Positions 1 through 9,400 of a stretch of DNA of 11,065 nucleotides are shown here, one piece after another. The notes beneath the pieces were generated by a model. That model searched no databases and was not told the DNA's origin. It saw only the letters and a list, made by a program, of their open reading frames with translations. Each line of letters starts with the position of its first letter. The stretch's first letter is position 1. Source of the DNA: Acetobacteraceae bacterium (lineage in GTDB: Bacteria > Pseudomonadota > Alphaproteobacteria > Acetobacterales > Acetobacteraceae); NCBI GenBank assembly GCA_947476855.1, contig CANJSR010000137.1, forward strand, positions 1 to 11,065, in the 5' to 3' direction. The position numbers and the translations under genes were made by a program.

Positions 1-432
1 GATGATGTTCCCGCGCGTGGCTTTCAAATGCGCGAAGGCGGCGCGGGAGGCGTTGAAGGACCCGAGCAGATCGACCGAGATGACCTTGCGGAACCCCTCG
101 GCCGACATCTGCTCAGCGGGGGCGGGAAAGTTCGCCGCGGCGCCGCAGATCAGGATGTCGACCTTGCCGAAGGTCTTCTCGGTCGTCGCCAGCGCCGCCT
201 CGATCGTTTCGATTTCCTGCACGTCGCCCTGGATGGCCAGCGCCTCGGCGCCGACCGCCCGCAGGGTCGCCACCGCCTCATCGAGCCGGTGCATCGTCCG
301 TCCGCACAGCACGACGCGGGCGCCGAGTTCGGCAAACCCCTTGGCGATGCCGGCGTTGATGGTGCCGGCCCCGCCGGTCACGAACACGGTTTTGTTCCGG
401 TAAAGGTCCGGTGCGAAACAACGCCTGATCAT
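1..432 (-). CDS. short-chain dehydrogenase/reductase, 2,4-dienoyl-CoA reductase-like (C-terminus beyond the left edge)
   Basis: A Rossmann-fold oxidoreductase, 144 residues visible, starting MIRRCFAPDL. The cofactor loop reads TGGAGTINAGIA (residues 19-30), followed by LCGR, whose Arg after beta-2 favours NADP(H). A GDV acidic turn follows, then VDILICGAAANFPAPAEQMS. In ordinary SDRs this place is NNAG; a small-residue run followed by NF and a PA/SP segment is typical of the 2,4-dienoyl-CoA reductase and trans-2-enoyl-CoA reductase branch. The catalytic Tyr/Asp-Lys region lies outside the window, so activity cannot be judged. The ATG shares ATGA with the PKS stop and has GGAGG seven bases upstream, so the two genes are almost certainly translationally coupled in one operon. 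A role in tailoring the polyketide is inferred from this coupling. A fatty-acid or precursor-supply role is the alternative. The glycine loop is unusual: the second and third glycines of TGxxxGxG are Thr and Asn. Confidence 0.85.
   Translation of the reverse strand, partial: MIRRCFAPDLYRNKTVFVTGGAGTINAGIAKGFAELGARVVLCGRTMHRLDEAVATLRAVGAEALAIQGDVQEIETIEAALATTEKTFGKVDILICGAAANFPAPAEQMSAEGFRKVISVDLLGSFNASRAAFAHLKATRGNII
429..432 (-). other. ATGA stop/start overlap of PKS and SDR genes
   Basis: On the minus strand the PKS ends ...GAA TGA (stop 431-429), and the SDR begins with the ATG at 432-430, so the genes share four bases. Such overlaps usually mean ribosome re-initiation and matched expression of the two proteins. 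The overlap, together with the ribosome-binding site just upstream, decides the SDR start. Confidence 0.9.
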
Positions 433-3400
433 TCTCCGGCCTCCACCAACGCCTGGGTCACACCGATTTCTCCTGCCTGCAATCGTCGCAGCACCTGCAA
501 CAACGCGGCGTTGTCGTCCTGGGGCTGTTCCTTTGGGCGCGGGTCCGGCCGCCGTTCCGGTTCCGCCACGACGGGTTCGGCCGGCATCGGCTGACCCATC
601 GACTCCCGCCGCTTGCGGATGATTTCCCGCAGCCGTTCCGAGCGCTCCCTGATCCGGCTGCCCTTGCCGGCGGCTTCTTCGCGCGCGACGCCAAGCTGGG
701 CGGCGAACTCGGTTTCGATATAGCCCGCCAGGGCCCGCACCGTCGCATAGTTGAACAGGGCGGTGGTCTTCAGTTCGATCCCGAGTGCCGCGTTGATCTC
801 CCGCACCAGATCGACGCTGATGATGGAATCGGCGCCGAATTCCGCGAAGCTCGTTTCGGGATCGACTTCCTCGGGCCGCAGCCGCAGGGATTTGGCGACA
901 GTGTCGCGCAGGATATCCTCGATCCGCCGATCCGCCGCGGGCTTCGGCTGCACCGTGGGCCTGGCCACGACGGGAGCGGCGCCATCGCCCTCGGCCGCGA
1001 TCACAGTCTGCAACGCCCCTTCCCCGCCGGCGAGGACATGGGCGCCGCGGAACCCCTGATGCGCCAGTTCGGACAGCCAGGTTCCAGTGCGCAGCAGCGG
1101 GGCGTGGTCGATGCGGCGCCCGGTATCCTCGAACGCCCACCAGCCGCGCGTCAGACCGAACGTCATCGTGTTGAAGTCCTGGCGCATCGTCGCCTCGTTC
1201 ACCAGCAAGACGCCGCCGGGCCGCAGCAGCGACCGGACATGCCCCAGCGTCGCGCGGATGTCGCGTGTCGCGTGCAGCACGTTCGCGGCGATCACGATAT
1301 CGAAACTGTTGGGTTCAAAGCCCTGGGCGGCCGGTGGGTTCTCGATATCGAGCAACGCCGTCGACAGGAACGGATACTCGGCAAAGCGCTTGCCCGCGGC
1401 ATCAAGGAAGAACCGCCCGATATCGCTGAACACATAGCGGACGCGGGCGGCATGGGCGGTCAAGGCTGGAAGGACAAAGGCCGTGGTCCCGCCGGTGCCG
1501 GCGCCGATCTCCAGAATGCGGATTTCGGACCGTGAGGATCCCAGCCGAACGGATACAGCAGCAGCGGCGGCCTCGGCGACGATCGCCTGGAAGTGATCGA
1601 CGACCTGATTGCCACGATAGATCGGTTCGACGCGCGCCGGACTGCCGCCTGGGAACAGAACGTCGTTGGCGTCGACCTGGCCACGCAGGACCTCGGGCAG
1701 GGCAGCCGAACAGGTGTCGAGCAGATCGAGGTAGGGCGCCACATCGGGCTGGTCGGCGATCCAACCGGCCCGCCGTTCAGCCAGGGCGGCGCGGCGGGAC
1801 GACGCGGGCTGCCGCACAGGCTCACCTACGATCCAGCCCGCGCCATCGGGGATCAGGAAGCAGGCGCGGACGAGCATGTCGGACTGCGCGGCGACCAGAC
1901 GGCGGAACCGGGGCTGGATACCGAGGCGTTCCAGTCCGTCGGGGGACAAATGACCGCCGGGTTCGCGCAGGGCACCGAGTTCCTGCCAGGCCAGCAGCAG
2001 CAGATCGGCCGCATAGGCGTCGATCGCGGTGAAGGCTCCGGTGGCACGTTCCAACATCGGCAGTCCGGCCCGGGCCCGAGGCGCCACGGCCCGCGCGACC
2101 GCTTCCGTGACGCTGGCCGGAGTCCCGCTCGCCGGTGTCCCGCTCGCGCCGGCCGACACCACTCCCAGCGCTGCCGCGACCGCATCGCTGATGCGCAGCG
2201 GGACGATCTGGCGCAGCGGGGCGGCCAACATGCGCTCCACCGTCTCCATCCCCTCGCGGGTGGAGATCGGATAGACGCCGATCCGCGCCAGGGAAGCACG
2301 ATAGGCGTCGGTCGCAACCCGGCCGACCTCTCCCCAGAAGCCCCAGTCGATGATCTTCACCGGCCAGGGCGCGGGTCCCAGGCCGATCGCGTCCTGTGCT
2401 GCGCTGGCCGCGGCATAGGCGCTCTGGCCCGGATTCGTCGTATGGGCGTTGGAGGAGGAGAACAGCATCAGGAAGTCGAGCGCCTGGTCCGCCAACGCCG
2501 CCATCAGGTTGCGCGTCCCCTCGGTCTTGGGGGCCATGACGGAGCGGATATCGGCCTCGGTCAGCGTCACCGCGCGGGCGTCGTGCATCGCCAGCGCCAG
2601 ATGGAATGCCCCGTTGATCGCGCCGAAGCGGGCCTGCGCGACCCCGACGGCGGTGGCGACGGCATTGGCATCGGTGACGTCGGCGGAGAGGTAAAGGACT
2701 TCCCCGCCAATCTGGGCGATGCGGGTGCGCAGGGCGGCATCGGCCGGCCGGCGGCCCAGCAGCACGACGCGGGCCTGGGCTGATTGCACGAGGTGGCTGG
2801 CGAGGGCGAGGCCGATCCCACCCGCCCCTCCGGCGATCAGATAGACGCCGCCCTTGCGCCAAGGCGAGGCAGCCTCCGGCAGGGTCGTTTCACCCAAAGC
2901 GCGCGTCCAGGCCTCTCCGGCCCGCCATGCGAGGTCGGGCGCATCGGATGGCACACGCCACAGATCGGCCGCATCAACACCAGGGTCGGCGTCGATAACC
3001 CGCACGCGCAGGTCCGGGTGTTCCCGCCCAACGGACTTGGCGAAAGCGGCAACGGCGGCGGCGACCGGGTCGGGTGTTTCGGTCATGACGCTGTTGGCGT
3101 GACTGACAACGACCGTGAGGGTTGGTGGGGTTGGACGCGCGGACAGGTCCCTCACCAGCGCGGCGAGGGCCGAGACCGCCTCGGTTTCCCACAGGGCCGA
3201 ACGCCAGCCGCCGAGGTACCAGACGTGGTCGGCGGATTGGGGGTCACCCTGCCTCCCGCCCGCCGCATCGCGCAGTCGGTCGGCAAGGCCATCGTCAGCC
3301 GCATGCCCGATGATGGCGGTCTGGCCAACCGGGATCGGCGACGGTTCGATGCCCGTCTTCGTCCAGACCGGGCGCAGCAGGCGCAGGGGGACCGTTGCCG

Positions 3401-6400
3401 ACGCCTCGGCGCGCGGGCTGGCGGCCTTGGCCAAGAACCCATCGACGGCGAGCAACACACGCCCGCTTGCGTCCGTCAGGCACAGGTCGAGTTGCAGGAA
3501 CCCCGGACCGGCCTCCCGCCTGATTCCGACGACATGGGTCGCCTCGGCGAGAGCACCCGACACCGTCAAGCGGTCGATCGTGAAGGGCGCGAGGCCACCC
3601 GCGCTCGTTGCCAGGGCAAAGGACAGTTGGAACGCCGCATCCAGCACGCCAGGCGGCCACCCCTCACGATCCGGCACGGGCATCAGTTCGCCCAGCGCCT
3701 CACCGTCGCCGCGCCAGACGGTGTCGAGCAGACGATAGGCCGAACCATACTCGGCGCCGCCGGACGCAAGCGCGCCGTAGATCGCGGCCTGGTCGATCGC
3801 CTGCTGACAGCGCGCGGCGATCGACGGCAGGTCGGCATCGGCGCGCGCATCGTCCGGCGCGTCCCGGAGCAACCGGCCGGTCACGTGGTCGAGGGGGCCG
3901 ACCCGGATCGCGAAGCGGTGATCCGGCTCGATGACCAGTTCGGCGCCCATGTCAGGCGTCACGGGGCGGAGGAAGCGGATGTCCGCCATCCCGGCCACAT
4001 CCTGGCGCAGAAGCGGCGTGGCCTGGGCGCGCACGGCCTCCAGCAGGAAGGCGCCGGCGAGCATCACCTGGCCGCCCAGCCTGTGGTCCGCGACATCGGG
4101 GGAAACCGGATCGCAGGCCAGCGGGATGACGGAGGCGACATCCAAGGCCACGGCGCGCATCGGTGTCCCTCGGGGAGTCACCGTCACCCAGCAGGGTCGC
4201 CGAGCGAATGCGTAGGTTGGAAGTGAGAGGGGGCGACGGGGGCCAGGGGCCACCGCGTCCCAGTCCATCCGGCCACCGCTGGTCCAGTCTGCCAACGCGG
4301 GATCGGCCGCGCCCTGGCCAGCAACGAAAGCCCGAAGTGCCGCGATCAGCGCGTCTGGGGTCGACACCCGCACGGCCCAGCGATGCCGCATCGCCTCTCG
4401 TCCTACCTGCAACGTGCGGACAACGGCGGGGAAATCGAGGTCATCGCCCTGCCCCGCCAGCCAGTCCGCCAGACGGGTGGCCTGTTCCGCCAGAGCCTCG
4501 GCCGTGGCCGCGGAGAGTGGCACGATCAGGGGCTCAACCGGCGCCATCGGTTCGGGGGGCAGATCGGGCGCTTCCTCGATCACCAGATGCCCGTTCGCGC
4601 CGCCCGCGCCGAAGGAACTGATCCCCGCCCGCCGCACACGATCCGCCCGACGCGGCCAGGGCGTCAGGTCCTGCTGCACACGGAATGGCGTCGTCGCCAG
4701 ATTGAGGTTCGGGTTCAACGCGGAAGCATGCAGGCTGGGAACCAGCGCCTCATGCCGCAGTTGCAGCACGACCTTCGTCAGCGCGGCGATGCCGGCCGCC
4801 GATTCCAGATGGCCGATATTCGACTTCACCGACCCGATCGGACACACGCCCGGCTCAACCCCGGCAAAGGCCCGCGCGAGGCCCGCGATCTCCACCGGAT
4901 CGCCCAGGGATGTGCCGGTGCCATGCGCCTCGACATAGCCGATCGACGCGGGATCTACCCCGCCCCGGCGCAGCGCGGCGCTGATCAGGCTGCCCTGCGC
5001 CACAGGGTTCGGCACGGTATAGCCATTCGTGCGGCCACCATGGTTCAGCGCGCTCGACCGGATTACCGCATGGATGCGGTCGCCGTCCGCCAAGGCCCGC
5101 GCCAGGGGCTTCAGCAGGACCGCCCCCACGCCCTCACCCGGCACGTAGCCGTCCCCGCCTTCACCAAAGCTGCGGCAGCGCCCGTCGCTGGACGCAAAGC
5201 CGGACTTGCTGAGGATCCAATGCTTGCCCGGATGCACCGTCAGGTTCACCCCGCCCGCGAAGGCGATCGAGCAATCCCCCGCCCGCAGCGCCAGGCACGC
5301 CATATGCACCGCCGTCAAACTCGACGAACACGCCGTATCCACCGCCATGCTCGGCCCATGCAGGTCGAGGAAGTGGGACACCCGGTTGGCCACGTTCCAA
5401 TAGGCCGCGTTGGGCGCGATCAGGTTGCCGCGCACCGCTTCCTCGGCGCCGAACAACTGGTAATCGCCGTACATGACGCCGACGAAGACGCCCGCCAGGC
5501 GCTGGGCCGGGTCGGGGTCGCCGCGAAACAGAGTCTCCCGCGTCAGGCCGGCGTCCTCCATCGTCGCCCAGGCGACTTCCAGGAACTTGCGGGCCTGCGG
5601 GTCGAGCGCGTCGGCCTCCCGCGGGGAGATGTTGAAGAAGCGGGGGTCGAACATCCCGACGCCGTCGATGAAGCCGCCCCATTTGCTGTAGCTGGTCTCG
5701 GGCCGTTCGCGGTCGGGGTCGTAGAACCCGTCCAGCGGCCAGCGATCGGCGGGGATTTCGACGATGCAGTCCCGGCCGGCGGCGAGGTTGCGCCAGAACT
5801 GATCGAGGTCGGACGCCATCGGGTAGATGCCCGACATGCCGATGATCGCGATGGCGTCGTTGTCGGCGGCCGGCACCGGTCTCGGATTGAACGCGCCCTG
5901 TTCCGCGGGTGGTTGCATGGATTCGGCCGTGTTCGCGGCGGAGGCCGCACCATGGATTGCGGCGGAACCTGGGATATCGAACACCTTGTAGCTGACGGGT
6001 TCGGCCGGAACCGGCACCGCGGGGGCAAATCGCCTGGCCACCACGCCAGGGTGGGACTGGATCAGGCAGGCGGCGAGGTCGCTCACTGTCTGGTACTCGA
6101 AGAACAAGGTCTTCGGCAGATCGCCCAGGTCCTGCTCCAGCCGCGTGTTCATCCGCACGATCATCATGGAGTCGACGCCATAGGCCTCGAACCGCTCATC
6201 CGCCTCGATCCGGGATTCCGCCAGGCGGGTGACCTCGGAGAGGACCGACTTGAGATAGGTTTCGACCTGGGGACGGAGGTCCGCCGAGTCCGGAACGCAA
6301 GCGGCTGCCCCGCCAACGGGGGCGGTCGCGGCAGTAACGGGCGTGGACGGCCCGCTGTCCCCGACGAAAGCCCGCAGTGCGGCCGTGCGGCCATGCAGGG

Positions 6401-9400
6401 CCACCACCCCGGCGGGCCCGCCCGCCAGCGCGGCGTCCAGCACGGCCATCGCGGCCATGTCCGGCATCGGCGTCATCCCCATCCGCCGTTCCAGTTCGGC
6501 GGCGACCTCGGGCGGCGGGGCCATGCCGCCGCTTTCCCACAACGGCCAGGCGATCGACACGGAGCGGCCGGGGCGCTGCTGGGTGGTGCGCCAGGCGGCG
6601 AACCCATCAAGGAACCCGTTGCCGGCGGCATAGGCCGCCTGCCCCGCTGATCCGAAGGCAGCGGCGGTCGAGGAGAACAGCGCGAAGAACGCCAGCGGGT
6701 CCTGCTGCGTCAGGTGGTCCAGCGTCACGGCACCCAGCAGCTTGGGGGCCAGCACGGCGTCGAACCCGGCCCCGTCGGTCTGGGTGATCCGCCCATCCCG
6801 CAGCACCCCGGCCGCGTGGATCACACCATGGATCGGTCCGAACCGCCGGCGCGCCTTCTCCAGCGCGGCCCGCAGGGAGGCGCCGGAGGTCACATCGGCG
6901 CCGAGATACAGCACATCCGCGCCCTCGGCCTCGATCGCGGCCAGAGCGCGTTCGATCCCGGGCGTCAGCGCGGAGCGGCCCAGCAGGATCAGGCGCGGTT
7001 GCATTGTCCGGGCAAGGTGGTGAGCGATGGCCAGCCCGATTGCGCCGGCGCCGCCGGTGATCACGACGGTCTGGCCAGGTGCCAGGGCCGGCGAGGGATC
7101 GGCCGCCGACCAAGGCTCCAGCACCTGGGTCAGGCGGGTGCCGTCCCGGTAGGTGACCGAGGGTTCGTCCTGCGTCGCGCATAGTTCGGCCGCGATGGCG
7201 GCGGGGTCGATCCGGTCCATCCCCACCGCGACGCAGCGCAGGCGCGAGGATTCCAGACCCACGGTACGCGCCAGCCCCGCAACGGCGGACTGCGTCGGAC
7301 CGGATCGGGTTGCGTGGAGAAGGCGGATGACGCCGGCCTCGGGTGCCAGCAGTGCGGCCTGGGCGGCCAGGAAGACCGACCGGCTGCCGGTCTCGGGGTC
7401 CATCGCCGCCACGGCGGAGGCAAGGCTCGCCGCCGCGACCGGCGCTTCGGTGTCCAGGTCCCACAGCAGGGCCATCGCCGCACCCGCGCCAGGGGACGCC
7501 TCGGCCAGCAGGCGCCGATGATCGTCGGCAGAGGTGGGATCGATCGAGAAGCAATCCGCCGTTTGCCGCTGGAACGCGGACCCCGCGCGAACCTGGATCA
7601 GGCGCCGCCCGGGTAGCAGAGGCCGCAGGCGGCCGAACAGGTCATCCGAGGCGCCGATCAGCAAGGCCTGGCCGGACGCGGTTCCACCGATCGGCAATGG
7701 CCGCCAGACGGGGGTCATCATCACAGTTCCAACCTCGGCGGGCGCCGACAAGGCCCTCGCCTGCAAGCCGCGACACGTCGCCAGCATCGTGCCATTGGGG
7801 TCCGCGACGTCGATATCGAACACGATCAGTCCCGGGCCTCGGGCGGTTACGCGCGCATGGACGACACAGGGACCCAGTAGCGGCGCGTGGCTCGTGAAGG
7901 ACCCCAGGGCGAAGGGCACAAAGGCCGCGTGCATCGCGGTCGGATCAGAAAGACCGATGCAGGCCGCGGTCTGGAACACGCCATCCAGCAGCCCCGGATC
8001 GAGCACCCAGGCACCATCGACGCCAACGGGCGGGACGAGCCAGGCAAGGGCCTCCTCGCGACCAATCCTGACCTGCTGGACGACGCGGAATCCGGGGCCG
8101 TAGGCGAAACCATGTTCGTGCGCGGTGTCATAAACAGCAGTCCCGGCCAGGGACGTTCCGCACCGCGCGCTGATCGCGGTGATATCCAGCGGCGGAACCG
8201 TCGAGGCAGCACCCCGCGCCATCACGCCAAACGCGTGTTCGGCGCCCGGGGAACGGAGGACGCAGCGGAACGCACCGCCCTCCGGTTCAACCGTAATGGT
8301 GACGCGCGGATCGCCCTCCGTCGCATCGACCGGCGCGGACCACACGACATCTCGGATCACGCTCGGCCCGTCGCCACCGAGTGCCGCGGCGCGCGCCAGT
8401 TCGAGGAAGGCCGCGCCTGGTAACAGGCGGCGCCCATTGATGACATGGTCACGGGTCAACCAGGGCGCCAGCAGGCCAGCGGTCGCCTCGGCCAACGTCT
8501 GGGCAACGGCAGGCGCTGGCCCATGGGCGAGCGCGGGTGTGGCGTCGACCGGATTCCAGAACCGCTCCCGCTCGAACGGATAGCCGGGAAGGTCGATCAG
8601 GTTCCCACGCATGGATGTGAAATCAAGGGCCTCGCCGGCGATGTAGCGGCGGGCCATCGCCGCAAGGTCCGCCGGGGCGCTGACAGAACCGCCGGCCAGA
8701 GCCGCGGTCAGTTCCGCGACCGATCCCGCCACAAAGGCGCGCCGATGCCGGAAATGGGTACGGCGGGCGACCAGCGTGTAGGCGATGTCGGCGGTCGGTG
8801 CCTCGGGGTGCGCGCGCAGCCAGGTCAGCAGGTCATCGATCCGGCGTCCGACAGCCGCCTCGGTCCGGCCCGACAGCACGAACAGGAATGGGCCAGGGGA
8901 CGCGGGTTCGGTCCGGACGGGCGGGGATTGCTCGATCACGACATGAGCGTTCGTGCCGCTGAACCCGAAGGAACTGACCGCCGCCATGCGCGGCCGGTCG
9001 CTCGTCCAGGGCCTGGCCGTGGTGTTCACGACGAAGGGGCTGTTGGCGAAGTCGATATGCCGGTTGGGCGTGGTGAAATGCAGCGTCGGCGGCAGGACGC
9101 CATGGCGCACCGCCTGCACGGCCTTGACCAGTCCCGCAATCCCGGCGGCGGCCATCGCGTGGCCGATATTCGTCTTGACCGAGCCGATCGCGCAGAATCC
9201 CTTGTCCGGGGTGAAGGACGCGAAGGCATCCGTCAGCGCCGCGACCTCGATCGGGTCACCCAGGCGCGTGCCGGTGCCGTGCGCCTCGATCAGGCCGATG
9301 TTGCGCGGATCGATGTCGGACCGGCGGTAGACCTCTCGTTCCAGTTCGGTCTGCGACGTGGCGCTGGGCGCGGTCAGGCCGCTGGTCTTGCCGTCCTGGT

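Larger units (their letters stand above)
429..698 (-). other. PKS C-terminal tail: basic helix and putative docking segment
   Basis: About 89 residues after ACP3. A highly charged stretch (SRIRERSERLREIIRKRR, 3453-3470) is likely helical. A Pro/Glu linker follows, then ALLQVLRRLQAGEIGVTQAL (3504-3523). A terminal leucine-rich helix with a Gly-Glu-Ile turn is a recurrent ending of trans-AT PKS subunits and is thought to dock the next subunit. The docking role is inference. Confidence 0.55.

Noticed and set aside
1..432. The SDR as a ketoreductase domain of the PKS
   Set aside because: A stop codon separates it, it has its own ribosome-binding site and start, and it lacks the PKS KR structural half and sequence style.
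429..440. Terminator or promoter between the two genes
   Set aside because: The genes overlap by four bases, so there is no intergenic space and no hairpin followed by a T-run.
429..698. A thioesterase or reductase release domain at the PKS C-terminus
   Set aside because: Only about 89 residues follow ACP3, too few for a release domain, with no GxSxG or Rossmann motif.
4188..4562. A possible shortened acyltransferase after KS2 (and likewise at 8556-8918 after KS1)
   Set aside because: Only about 120 residues are present, with no GHSxG serine motif or substrate-specificity motif. They match the residual linker of trans-AT synthases.
4383..6650. Long plus-strand open frame of 755 codons, and several others of 300-490 codons opposite the PKS
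   Set aside because: They lie antisense to KS, DH and KR sequence with recognisable catalytic motifs, are Arg/Gly/Pro-rich and match no family. They are by-products of high-GC codon bias.
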